From NCBI GenBank assembly GCA_026413225.1, contig CM048572.1, forward strand, positions 558,001 through 622,000: a stretch of DNA of 64,000 bases, in the 5' to 3' direction. The position numbers and the translations under genes are program-made. Origin of the DNA: Otis tarda. Taxonomy: Eukaryota; Chordata; Aves; Otidiformes; Otididae. Shown here piece after piece: positions 30,287-42,100 of this stretch; position 1 is the first letter of the stretch; every line of letters starts with the position of its first letter. The notes under the pieces were generated by a model that saw nothing but the letters and a program-made list of their open reading frames with translations, was not told where the DNA came from and did not search any database.

Positions 30287-32835
30287 ATGTATTTTGCAAT
30301 TCTTGCATGAAGACTAAGAACTGGAATAACGTAAGTACTGTAGAGGAATTTTAAGTATCCACGCTTTTAGCAAAAGCTAAAACTGCACACTACAGTTTTG
30401 CGCTTTTTTTTTTTTAAAGAAAAAAAGGCTAAAATGAACCTGTCAAATTAAGATAGAAATCTTGGAGCTAATTTGAACCCATCTGATCCCTTTAAATGCT
30501 GCAAAAATCTAACTAGAACCCATTATTACACATTTCTAAACTCCAATAGTTAGAAACACACAGACCTGTGGCCTGCACCACAGTAGTTACATTTTCCAAC
30601 AGTGCAAAATAACTGAGAGACTGTTCCAGACTACAATATGCTGATGAAACAACAAAACATTAGTTTGGCAAAAAAATTCTGTTTACAAGAACAACATTGC
30701 CAGAACCACCAGTACCAGCAGGAGTCAAAGTAAATAGACTAGTTACAGATTACTTGACCCAAGTGTTTTGATATCAATTCACTGATTCCAAAAGCTTGAA
30801 ATATTTCTTAAGATATACTCAATATGCATATAAAGAAGTCTTGAATTCAAAGGCTCTTACCTGTAAAGACAGATGTTTTTTTCTTAACAAGTAGCAGAAG
30901 CCAAGCCAATCCTGTGGGCAACCAATTAAAACCAACTTTTAGACTGCAATAAAGAATAAATGGAGGCAAAAATCAATGCAGGCAACACAACAGCAGTAAC
31001 AGCCCACAAAGAACTGTATATATAGAAAGTTCAAACCTGCAACCACCACAAGGCACTGCGACATACAACCACCAGAGTAAGAGCGCAATTTGTAACATCT
31101 TATCCCTGTATGACTTATCAGTAATGGCACTGCACAGTATTTGTATACTTTCGAGACATGAATGCACCTTCCACAAAGAATATAAAAAGAACCAGAACAC
31201 ATTCAAACAATCTTTCAAATTTTCCCATCACCAACAGGCGAACAAATCACTCTTTTGAAGGCAAAGAGCAAGAATTACATACTTGAAAATCCTGAATTTT
31301 AACAAACTCTTGCTCCATCAATGATATTACTTCCTCCAACAGCACATCATCTTACTTGAACAAAGCAGCAAAAGCTGCACCTCAGAAAGCCTCCCTATAG
31401 CTGCACATGAAGAATTCTCCAGGAGCCACACCAACTGGTGAAACTAAGTGACATTTCACAGCCCCTCCCAGGCAGGCACCTCTACAGAGCACACAGTAAG
31501 AGCTCCCCACCGACATCCCATATTTTCAGTTGTAATCTGTCATTATCCAAATCCTGATCAAATACTTGTTTTCATCCCTTTATAAAAATTGTCTTCCTGG
31601 GATTACGACTCAACAAAAGAGCGAAATGTTTTAAGTGGCGACATATGCATCTTGTATTTAAAGAAGGGATGCAAAATCCTTGCTCTTTCATTGCTTAGTC
31701 AACCACCTCATACAAAAATTATGATTATTTGGAAAATTATCCAGGAATGAATCACACTAAGATCAAATAACTGCCTCTTCCTCACACAACCCAAACAAGC
31801 TGTTTTCAGTTATAAGCATCATTACCAAAGTGAACTTAGAGAAGGAAGTACTACCAAACCATCCACAAGCCCCCTAACAGAGGGAAAATAGACACAGATG
31901 TTCAGAGATCTTCCAGGACATTAAGAGCAGACTTACAAGTGAGAAAGATACAACTACGCTCTTCAGACTTAAAATGGCAAATGCACTTAGGAAAATAAAG
32001 GTCTAATTAAAAAAAAAAAAATCTTAAGAGAAACGAGTAATCCTGTATTAGAAGGATTCAACTATATACTTCCATATCTAGCAGCATCAAACAGTAATTT
32101 ACAATGCAGGAAAGAATGTAATCACCTGAAGAAGAGTTTCATGCAAAAACACATCTGCTTCGAGAAGCAGATAAATCTTTCATGCACAAGAAACTTTCCA
32201 TTAGGAAGAAAAACCCAAATTGTTTGATGTTTTTTCCAGTATAGCCTTGTGTATATTCCTCTTCACAACACTGAAAACAATCTGAAGATTCGCAGTGGAC
32301 TAAGATAATGTGCTATAATGTGAAACAATACAAAACCAAGCAGCATTCTTCAGAAAAGGTGCAAAACTCCACACTACTACGTTTAACGTTTCCACCAAGT
32401 ACCATCTACTTTTGTTTACAAGTCTCAATTCTCTCAACTTTAAAGAAAACCATCCACCACTCTAATAGGTAAAGGCATCCTTTCCAATCAAGCCGGTGCA
32501 CACATTGACTAGGCAAACATCAACCAGGGCACAGGTGCTCCCAACACAACGCTGAAACCACACCTCCAGGACTTCATGAGAGAAACTCCAAAACAGCTTT
32601 CAGCTATACAGAAAGAACCACCATCCACTGGACACAAAACAGCCAATGAAACAACCGTAAGAGGAGTCCACCAAGAAAATAACCTGCTGGTTTTTCTGTC
32701 TAATCCAAACAGACCAGGGTGGGTAAGAAAATCACTAAGAAGAATGGGTAGGTAGGTTTGAGTAAAACCGGAGTTTTTTGAAAGAAAGCTCACAAAGAGT
32801 CCTGGTTTATTTCTGGGACCCACTTCAACACTAGG

Positions 32836-32903
32836 CTGGTTTTGTTTTGTGGGGTAGTTTGGGGGTTTTTGTCTTGTTTTGGGTTTTTTGTTTGTTTGTT
32901 TTA
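32836..32903. repeat. T/G-rich low-complexity block
   Basis: TTTTG and GTTT units plus G-runs, almost free of A and C; on the minus strand it resembles the A/C-rich blocks elsewhere in the window. It abuts the RBM12 CpG island. Confidence 0.6.
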
Positions 32904-33372
32904 CAAAGCTGATTTTTATTCGTGGAGAATAGCGTTACGTTACTGCACGGCAACTTCGCCGGTATTTACACGGAAAACCCGACGAGCGGTGGCAGCGCCG
33001 CAGACACCAGGGGTCTTCTTCCCCGCGAAGTACTGAGCGGTTGCCTCGCTTCGTCCCCCGGGGCCGGGCGAAGAGCCCCTCGGGACGAGCCCCGCCGGCA
33101 CCGGCGCCGCTTCCTCCCGCGCCCGAGGGCCGAGCCGCCCACAACGGGACCACAACGCCCACGGCCCTGCCGCTCCCGGCCTGCGCGAGCCCGAGCGCCG
33201 CGGCGTCGCCCGCGCCCGCCCAGCCCCGCCCGCCGCAGGCAGAGCCCCCGCGGGCCGCGCCGGGCCGAGCGGGCCCCACCGCGGCAGCGGGATCGGGCTC
33301 CGGCCCCGCCGCCGCCGCAAGGTCACTCGCCGCCGGGCCCACGGCGCCTGCGCTCGGCCCGCACATACTCAC

Positions 33373-33560
33373 CTGCCCGCGCCGGCCGCGCAGCTCCGCG
33401 GGCCGCCAGGCGCGGGCGCGGCGACAGGGAGGGAGGGAGCGGGAGAGGGCGGGCGCCGGCCCAGGCCCCCTGGCCTCAGCGCGCCAGGCCGCGGCGAGGC
33501 GGAAGAGGCCCCCGCTCGGCGCCCCGGGCCCGCAGCGCGGAAGCCGCCGCCCGGCCTGGC
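33373..33560 (-). other. RBM12: Candidate non-coding first exon (proximal donor)
   Basis: Ends at the near-ideal donor CAG|gtgagtatg at 33372. The 5' limit is a guess because no start site can be read from the sequence. It could serve RBM12, CPNE1 or both. Confidence 0.45.
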
Positions 33561-33710
33561 CCTTTGTGCGCCGGGAGTCGTGCCCGCCGCGGCCGGCCGG
33601 CCGGCCGGCCTCCCTCCCCTCGCCTCGCCTCCCCTCCTCGCCACGCCGCGGGGCCGCAGGGCAGGCGGCCCGACCCGGGCCGCCCCGCCCGGGCGCCGCC
33701 GCGTTCTTAC

Positions 33711-33805
33711 CGAGGGAAGGGGAAAAAGGGTGAGAACGGAGCCGAACCGCCCCAGGCCCCGCTCCGCGCCGAGCCGAGCCGAGCGCCACCGACCGCGCCG
33801 CGCCA
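33711..33805 (-). other. RBM12: Candidate non-coding first exon (distal donor)
   Basis: Ends at donor CCTCG|gtaaga (33709-33710 is GT on the minus strand). It begins somewhere just downstream of the YY1-like element, so the 5' limit is approximate. No usable ATG-led frame is seen. Confidence 0.45.
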
Positions 33806-35484
33806 CAAAATGGCCGCCTCGCTCCGGCGCCGCCACCCGCCGCCAGGGAGGGGTGGGGCCTTGGCGCGCACGGCCTCCTGCCGCCTGCGCCGCTAGGGGC
33901 GGGGCCCCGCGTTCGGGCAGACGGCGCATGCGCGGCGCGGCTCGCTACACGGGACGGCGGGCCGACGGGGTCCGTCCCTAAAAGCGGCCTGTGTCGCGCC
34001 CCCCCCGCCCCTTTTCCTCCTCCTCTCATGGGGCAACACCGCAGCTGGAAGGTTGAGAAGAGCGGCGTCAGACCCGCAGCGTGGGGTCCGCACAGCTGCC
34101 TCTGCAGTACGGCGATGGCGTGACGCGTTTGCTGGAGATGAATGATGGTGTAACGGAGGGTCACTGCTGGGGAAACAGGGGCTCGAAACGGGGCATCGAG
34201 CTTCCAGCGGACGAAAGAGCCCTGAGGAGAGTGGCTGTTTCTGACTTCTTCACTTAGGACCAGGCTGCAGAACTAAAATGAAAGTCATGTTACCTTGGGT
34301 GGACGCCCTTTGCCGTGTAACTGCCTCACGCTGCGTTCACCCTTTGTTTGACTAAACGCACAGGCAGTACAACTCACGGGGCAGCAGCCTGAGCTGCAGA
34401 ACAAACACAGGAGATGCTGTCGCTGTGCTTCAGCAGATACAGGTACTGCAGCTGCATCCATTTTCAATGAAAAAAAAAATCAAACCCGCATAGTCTGCTG
34501 CAATAAGCGAATGAAAATAATCGCCTCACATGGCAAACACTTTTCCAGCTGATTTGGGAGCTCAACAATTCAGTTAATTTGGTTGTTTTTCACTTCTGCT
34601 TTTTCATACTTTTGCTACACTATTAGTCTGGAAACATTACCCCAAATCACAGGCTCCTTGCTTCTCCAGCACCATGGAGATACCATTCTGTAACCACAAC
34701 CTCTGATCCTATTCCATCATCTGTACAAGGATGTGGTTTGAATGAATGAACCCAGTTTATTAAATGATTCATACTAATTTGTATTTTCCTTTCTGATTAC
34801 TATGTGCCAAGTGCAAGTCTTAATTGTTTCCAGATGATTTAGAAATAACCAACAGAAATAATCTTCACAGACACCTCCTGGAAAGACTTTGCTCATTCCT
34901 GTCTGTACTTAAAATCTGTCAGTCAGCTATGATGTGCCTTATTGATCCTGTATAGTTACTTTTTAAAACTAAACGCCTTCTTTGTTTTACTATAGCATAA
35001 AACCAGTTTGATTGCTGATTAGTGTGAGCTTTTTTTCTGGTAAGAGCATCTTGTACCAGCCTTTTTTTTATTACTCTTTCAGATAGGTACGAGGAACATC
35101 AGCTGTCAGAGTGCTCAGTTCTCTCAAGCTCTCAGCTTTTTCATTTCAAAAGCTGTCATTTGCTTTCTTCCAGTGCAGAACCTTATTCACCATCCTGAAA
35201 TCTAATCAAAACTGTCTTTAGTGGAGAAGAGATGTTTTAGGCCAACTTTTTGCGACTCAGCTTTGGGAAACTGTATCATTTCAAAGCACAAGGCATGCAT
35301 GTTGTTAGCAGAAACAATTTGACTGGACACAGTTGCACCATGACTGAAGTCACACTGGACAGAGAAGAGAACACCAAGCCCATCAATCAAGCAGATAAAA
35401 GATGGAAGATAAAAGGTGGTATTTTGTTGGAAGCAATAGTGTTTATGTTAATTTATCATTTTTAAAAATCATCGGCCAGCCATA

Positions 35485-36360
35485 AACGTTATCTATACTA
35501 CCTCCCCTCCCGAGCGGCACGGGGTGGGGAAGAGGGAATGGGGGTCGCGGTGAGTTCATCACACATTGTTTTACGCCGCTGTGTCATCGTCGGGGGAAGA
35601 ACTCCTCACATTCCTCTTCTGCTCCAGCGTGGGGTCCCTCCCACGGGCCACAGTCCTTCGTGAAACTGCTCCGGCGTGGGTCATCTCTTCCACGGGGTGC
35701 AGTCTCTCCAGAACGGCTGTCCCAGCGGGCCCTCCACGGGCCACAGCCTCCTTCAGGCCTCCACCAGCTCCGGCGTGGGGTCCTCCATGGGCTGCAGGGG
35801 GATCTTTGCTCCTCCGTGGGGTCCTCCATGGGCTGCAGGGGGGCAACCTGCTCCACCATGGTCTTCACCACAGGCTGCAGGGGAATCTTGCCCAGGAGCC
35901 ACATTACTCCTCCCCCTCCTTCTTCACTGACCTTGGCGTCTGCAGCCGTTCCTCACAACAGGCTGGCAGACGCCTCTCAGAATCCTTTTTACATCTTGTT
36001 CACTTCTCATCTCCTCTCCACTTCTTGCAGCCAGGCTGGGCCGAGTTGGGCCCAGTCAGCTGCCTGGCGGGAGGCCAGAGGGTGAGGCCTGCAAGGCCCA
36101 TGAGGCTTGCGCCTCCCCCTCTCTGCCACCCGCTCAGCTGCTTCACATCTCTCCCCCCTCTTTTTTCTGTTTTCCCCTTCTTAAATACGTTGTCGCAGAG
36201 GCGTTATCACGGGACATTCTGCTACCAATTGGCTCGGCCTTGGCCAGCAGCGGGTCCGCCCTAGGCCCGGCCGAGTCCACTGAACAAAGGGGAGCGACTT
36301 CTAGCAGTTTCCTACAGAAGCTGCCACCTTAGGTCCCCCCTCACTAACAAAACCAGAACA
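35485..36360 (-). mobile_element. Partial solo LTR of an avian endogenous-retrovirus type
   Basis: On the minus strand it begins TGTTCTGGTTTTG at 36360 and contains a TATTTAAG box-like motif and several CTGCAGCCCATGGAGGA-type internal units. It aligns by eye with the fuller copy at 61508-62540 up to about 35485, after which similarity stops, so the 3' part is missing. No gag, pol or env sequence lies next to it. The family name is not resolved; I judge it an ERV LTR from the TG start, length, TATA-like box and the second dispersed copy. Confidence 0.8.
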
Positions 36361-36366
36361 TATTGT

Positions 36367-36402
36367 CATATTGTATAATATTTTCATATTGTATAATATT
36401 GT
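36367..36402. repeat. Two-copy 18-bp tandem repeat
   Basis: Two near-identical units of CATATTGTATAATATTKT (36367-36384 and 36385-36402), beginning six bases beyond the LTR edge. Confidence 0.85.
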
Positions 36403-38138
36403 CAACAAATCTGTTAACTGACCCTCTTCCTCTCTGTGTCCAGAACAGGTAACTATCTAATTCTGCATCATCCTTCCTGAAGAAATACTGAATAAATTTT
36501 GTAGTTAGGTGATGTGCTCTACCAGCATCTAGAAACTCTAAAATCCATCACGGATAATTTTTTGCGCCGCTCGTGTATTATGTAACCATTTTGCACTATT
36601 GGAAGTTTATTTTATTCCAGTTTGTCCCACTGGATCAATCTTTATGACACTTGCAAAATGGTGACACTAAATCCTTGCCTTCCTGCTATCCTCACCTTGT
36701 ATTATCAATTTAATGCCCTGCAGATGGCTCCAATTAACCACCAACCCCCACCCCACAGCTCCCTCACTTTTGAGTCACAGGCAGTTCCATTTGTAAATGT
36801 TCTCCTCCCAGACATTTACCTCCCCATACAAAGAGCTTTAACTGCATGCAGTGGTCTACAACTACACATTCATCCTTGGCATTACTTTCTTCTGTCACGG
36901 AGAAAAGTATCTCCACTATGAATTTTTCCTCATCTTGTCCTACAAGCATTTTGAAGCAAACATTTGTTAACAGTGCAAATGAGTTGCCCAAATGTTAGCA
37001 TGTAGAATTTATATTTTAAATCTTAGCATGTAAGAGGTGCTCAGAATCTTCAAGACTTGGGACTCCCTTTTCTCAAAATAATAACAATTTAAGCTATTTG
37101 AGTTTTAAAAAAAAATTAGCTCAGATCAAGCACTGAGTTTGAGAAGAATGACTCATCAGAAGGCAAATGTTGACTTGACAACAGAAAGAGATCCTAACAG
37201 TGTTCACAGAAAACAGAAGAGTTTTTCTCTCTCTGTTCTGTAATGAAATGCTGCAATTTTGCAACTTACTGATTGTGCTGCATAGTTCAGCCAGAAAGGT
37301 GGATCCAAAAAGACTGAAAGTAGCCAAGTTCAAGTCTTATCTATGTATTTTTTTAATAATTCATGAAACACAAAGAACAATTTCATAAACATACAGTTCT
37401 AAAACATGCTGGGAAAGTGATATCACATGCTTAATCCAGAAAACATATATAGCCCAAGGATAAAATATAGTACACACCTCTAAAACCTATTTATGCATAT
37501 GCTAGTTTTAATAATGTTGTGATGAAATATAAGGTGCCAGCCCTACAATATCAAAACTGCTAAAGCTAATAATTTCAAATAAGACAACTGAGGATTAGCT
37601 TTGCATTACCAACAACCAAATCTGTCCTTGGTAAGCAAAAAAGGAACAAGCTTCTGTAACACAATCCACCTTGTGAGACTAAGCTTCAGCTTTTACATTA
37701 CATGGCTCATCCTCGAGGTAGATACCATCCAGAACTGAAGACATACTGTCTCTAGGGTATAATAAACCCAGCAGCTAATACAGCATCCATCAATCAACAA
37801 AACTGATTTGAGAGCTGTCTGCTTATGCAACGGAAACAAAGGCACTTATTAATATGGGGTTAAGTTTCCTACTGGGAAGATCAACAAAGGTAAGAAACAC
37901 TGATATGAATTAATCTCATCAAACCCTTTTTAACGGACACTTTCCCCCAACATTTGCAGGGGGATTCCCATGTAAGTCTCTAGTCAGAAGTACAGTCTGT
38001 CACTCAGAGAAAACTCCAGAGCCGCATGTTCTTATCTCCAGACAAAACATCCAGGCTCAACTGGGCAAGACTCCCTTGTGTGACAGAAGCCAATAGGCAA
38101 ACTGAGTAACAGCAAAGGACTCCCCACAAGGGGAGGAA

Positions 38139-38184
38139 AAAAACCAAACAAATACCAACCGAAAACCAAAACAACAAAAACCCA
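38139..38184. repeat. A/C-rich low-complexity block
   Basis: AAACC/AAAC-style low complexity downstream of the NFS1 3' end; same type as 1061-1168. Confidence 0.5.
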
Positions 38185-39030
38185 GACTACATTAAGACAT
38201 TGCACTTTATCTGCTCTCCCCACCACCACCACCAATGTCCCAACTAAACTGGTCCTGCAACTGAAGCAGACATATTCTGCCTATCCCCCTCCCCAGTCAT
38301 TCAAGTTTTCTTCCCTTACTTAGGAAAAAATTGCATGGAAAAAACACAACAGAGGAGACAGCAAAGTGCATCATCATTGTGTCAAACTCTATAACCCAGA
38401 AGGATGTTTTGGATTCATGCTCATTGGTCTGTATAAGCATCACCCAAAAAAAGATAAAAACAAGGAAAAAGAGCCAAAAACCACACAGTTTCTGGAAAAA
38501 AACCTGTTCTTAACTGCATGTACAACTTAACTGTGAAGGCATGTAGCCACACTCAGACATCCTTTTCCTCTAGAAATGCCAAGCTTCTTCCTATCTGAGA
38601 ATTTCTTGCAATACAATGCATGTGAGCAGCACAAAGCCAGCCACTGTTGCAGGATGCCCGCCTCAAACAGAAAGAAGGGGAGGCCTGGCAATAGATCTGT
38701 GCTACACACAGAACAGCTACGTGGGATGTTATACATTGAGAAGCAACAGCCTCTCACCAGGATTCCACTGGCTCAGAGGAACACACTGATTTCATTTTCT
38801 GATTGGAAAATACATTTCCAAATAAATTACGGTTTAGCATAAATTTATCTGTGTCAATATAAATGCAGTTGGTGTTACATCATCCTGTCTTTCTCCAGGA
38901 TAAAGACTAGTTTCATTTTTGGGTTCTTGGACCCTTTCTGTGATCAGAAAGGGCAGTTTTCCAGTTAAATTGCAAGTGTCAAAAACCAGAAGTGCTGCAT
39001 AATTTGTTCAGGAATGTACAAAAAATGCAT

Positions 39031-39036
39031 TTTAAT
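39031..39036 (-). terminator. NFS1: Candidate NFS1 poly(A) signal (ATTAAA)
   Basis: ATTAAA on the minus strand only about 32 nt after the stop codon, followed by a T/G-rich stretch. I see no canonical AATAAA in the next several hundred bases, so this variant signal is the best candidate and implies a 3' UTR near 50 nt. Confidence 0.45.
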
Positions 39037-39067
39037 CCACATCTAGTCCATGGATAGCAATGTTTTC

Positions 39068-39131
39068 TCAGTGCTGAGTCCATTTAATGCTTTTGAGGTC
39101 GATTCCATCCTGCACCATTTCCCAGAGGGGG
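39068..39131 (-). CDS. NFS1: NFS1 exon 13 (residues 430-450 and stop)
   Basis: 64 coding nt: [20 protein letters not shown] then TGA (39068-39070). Acceptor TTTACAG. Confidence 0.95.
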
Positions 39132-42100
39132 CTGTAAAGAAAGGAGAAAAACACAGGCTATCTAAAATGCCCAGGACGATATCCACAACAATAACCAAAC
39201 AGACAATTTCATCAGCTACACAAGAAATTATGCAATACCTATCTACCTATCTCCTTCCTCCTGGAGGTCAATGAGCTTCAGATGATCAGTCCCTCAATTG
39301 TGCCCTTAGCCCAAAACACAAGAGGTGCTCCACCTCATTTCCTGCTCCCACTTTAGGCACAAAGTACTCGTGCCTCTTAGAGACTGAGCCCTCGCATTCG
39401 ACACTGTCCAGATGAGTCAGGAGTCTTTCAGTTTTCCCAAAATAAAACAACTTATTGACACATAAACTCAGTAATACCCAGTAATACCATCTCTGGCTTA
39501 GAAACTTCTAGGTACTGCCCTATGTGCTTGCCCTACTCATGTCCTTTCCCTGGCAAAGGCAGGATCTGGGAGAAGGTTTGTCATCAGGTGTTTCCTTAAA
39601 AATTTGTCACTACTGTTAACATCAGGCCCACTCTGGCAACACTACTTGCTTATATAGAGACAGCATTAGATTTCTGAAGCAATTACTTTCAACTAAATCC
39701 AACTCTTCAAGTTATTATCATACCTAAGAACGCTTTATGTTCAATAAGAGATGGCTCACCTCATTTCCCTCAGCCTCTTAACATGCTGTATGCACTTCTG
39801 CACTGTATAATCCACTTCTTCTTCTGTAGTAAAACGACCAATGCCAAATCTAAACCAAAAGAAAACCATTAAGGACGAGAACAATGTGCATACAGAGGGG
39901 TGGAACAAATCCACCGTCTACTTTCAGTAGAAAAGAAAAGTATTTGGAAGCATCGGGGAAGACCACTGCACGCACCTTATAGATGAGTGAGCCAAATCTT
40001 CATCTGTTCCAATTGCCCGCAACACATAGGAAGGCTCCAGAGAAGCTGACGTGCAAGCACTAGGGAAAGAAAAGGCAGGCAAATTTCAAACTTTTGTGCA
40101 CATGCAGATGCTACAAGGAAGTAACACTTCACTAATCTCCCCCAAGAAAGAACAGGTCACTTACAGACATTCAATATTACTATGAATCTTTACCACAAAC
40201 TATATTGGCTTCCCCAGCCTCTCAGAAACCACCAGGGAATACAAGCAAGAAGAGTGGTCTTTCTGCTGCTGAAGAAAAAGAATGGAAGGGACAGGCTTTA
40301 GAGGGGAATGAGAGTAATAAATTAGGAGCAGGAGGTAAGAAGAGAGACCACAGGTAACGCAGCAAGAATAAACATAATGCCAAATGGAAGCAGTGGGAAT
40401 GCAGACTAAGAGGTAGCTGAAGTGAAGGCCATGGAAAAAAGGCAAATGAGCCAAGACAGAACTGGATGGAGAAGGCAACATACCAACAGGAACATTCAAA
40501 AAGAAAAAAAAAAAACTTCACAAGCTGCTGTTTGGCAGCCAAACAAACCAATGAAAAACAGTGCACAGAGGAATCCAGAGCAAGATGATCTAGTTATAGT
40601 TGTCATTAGAAAGAACTTCCACCTTGAAGCAGTAGGCAAAACTGGTTACATGTTTTTCAGTTTTTACAGGTAGCAACATGCAGCACAAACCAGGGAGCTG
40701 TTCACAGCTCTCTGCTGCACAAAGCAGAGCCTCAGAAGAGATTTTCAAATTTACAGAAGTGTTCAGCTTTAGAGACAGTAATGTGGAGACTTGTTCTTCC
40801 TGTTTATAGTGTCAACACATATTTCTAATTAAGATATGCTGGTTTTTTGGGGGTTTTTTTTGTTTTGTTTTTTTTTCCTTTTTCTTTCAGGATTAGTAAA
40901 TTTGACCTTCATTTGAAATGTGCCACTTCAGAGAAACTCATCTTAGAATGCAATCAATGTCAGGCTGACTCATTAGCCAAACATTAAAATACGGAGCACA
41001 GAGGAGACCACTCCTTAGTTTGTACCTCCATTAGCAGATGTTATTTTCTCTTCAAAATATACTGCTATCCTTCCCACATATTCCACTTACCTTCCTGAAG
41101 ACAGAGCCACGTCTTTCAGAGCCATCAGAAGACTCTCCCCTTCCACATATGCAAAAGATAAATTGATGCATCCTACAGACAAATAAATTAAATAGAAAAA
41201 AGACCTTCCATCAACTGAAATTCAGAGAAAATCCTACCCCATATGGCAGTACTTGCACAATGTGTAGATAAAGTGCATTATTCAGTCATGGCCATTAACA
41301 CTGAAGAGCCAGACAGTTCTAATGGGCTCAGGATTTTATGAATGTTACCTGGATAGCGATGCTCTCTATCTCCATTCATAACCACATCAGGAACTTCACA
41401 CATTATTTTTGTCACCAGTCGTTCTGCCAGTTGTGAGATTCGCTTATGGTCGTACTAGCAGAAAGAAATCAGAAAAGAGACCAAAATAATAAACAGTGTA
41501 CAGTCTGACCTCACTAAAACTGCTTTGTGTCACCAGCCATGAGCAGACTGAAGTAGCTGGGTTTGGTTAGAGCAGGGAAAGAACACACTTGAAACATAAC
41601 AAGAAACTATCAAACTTTGCCTACTCTAGATACTGTTTTAAAAGAGAATTAACAGTTTGGTCCGAGCTAGCTCAGCCTTCAAAAATATTCCAAACCATTC
41701 AGAAAAAGACATATATATATATTCAAGCTGCCAAATTGGCTTTCATAGAAGCACTGAGTTCTTTGTGTTTAAACACAAGTTAGGTAATGCATACGATGAT
41801 GCATTTTGCAAACTATACTATGTAAAGACACGGACTTGCCGATTACTGTGAACTCAGCTTTAACAGCATGTAACCTATGCAATGAGAACTGCCCACGTGC
41901 AGTGTCTCGTTCTAGACTAAGAAATGGGGTCACTTACGCTAAAAGAGCAGTAAGGTATAGTACCTGCTCTGGTGCACTGAAACAGCCAGACTCACACACG
42001 GAATTCACGCTTGTTTACATGCTTGAAAAAGCTTTAGAAGAAAACAAGGCTATCTCAAGTATTACTTGGTTTAGAAATGCCAAAACTCTGCCAGGCAAGG

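Larger units (their letters stand above)
26143..33372 (-). other. RBM12: RBM12 intron upstream of the coding exon, with the six-base 5' UTR remnant
   Basis: Bases 26143-26148 are the short 5' UTR of the coding exon; the AG acceptor is 26149-26150. The rest, up to the donor at 33371-33372, is non-coding as far as I can see. It holds a CR1 relic (26891-26984), a G15 run, a CA repeat and A/C-rich or T/G-rich blocks. Extra non-coding exons may exist but cannot be defined from sequence. Confidence 0.6.
32985..34020. promoter_or_regulatory. CpG-island promoter of RBM12, probably shared with CPNE1
   Basis: About 1 kb of very GC-rich, CpG-dense DNA. Two strong minus-strand splice donors lie inside: GGGCAG|gtgagt (exon edge 33373) and CCTCG|gtaaga (exon edge 33711), fitting alternative non-coding first exons that splice to the RBM12 acceptor at 26149. 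A YY1-like element (AAAATGGCCGCC, plus strand) is at 33807-33818, just upstream of the second candidate exon. No TATA box. That mammalian RBM12 and CPNE1 share 5' exons is established; that they do so here is inferred. Long GC-driven open frames on both strands are not genes. Confidence 0.75.
34021..39010. other. Intergenic region between the RBM12 promoter and the NFS1 3' end
   Basis: About 5 kb. It contains a partial LTR (35485-36360), an 18-bp tandem duplication next to it, and an A/C-rich block near 38139-38184. No gene recognised; open frames inside the LTR are compositional. Confidence 0.65.

Noticed and set aside
32922-34164. Long open frames on both strands (up to about 400 codons) in the RBM12 CpG island
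   Set aside because: Arg/Ala/Pro/Gly-rich translations in all frames, as expected from GC-rich DNA without stops. No domain, and overlapping in several frames at once.
35566-36264. 232-codon plus-strand open frame
   Set aside because: Lies wholly inside the partial LTR, antisense to it, with a Trp/Gly/Pro-rich translation from the CTGCAGCCCATGG units. No retroviral protein similarity.
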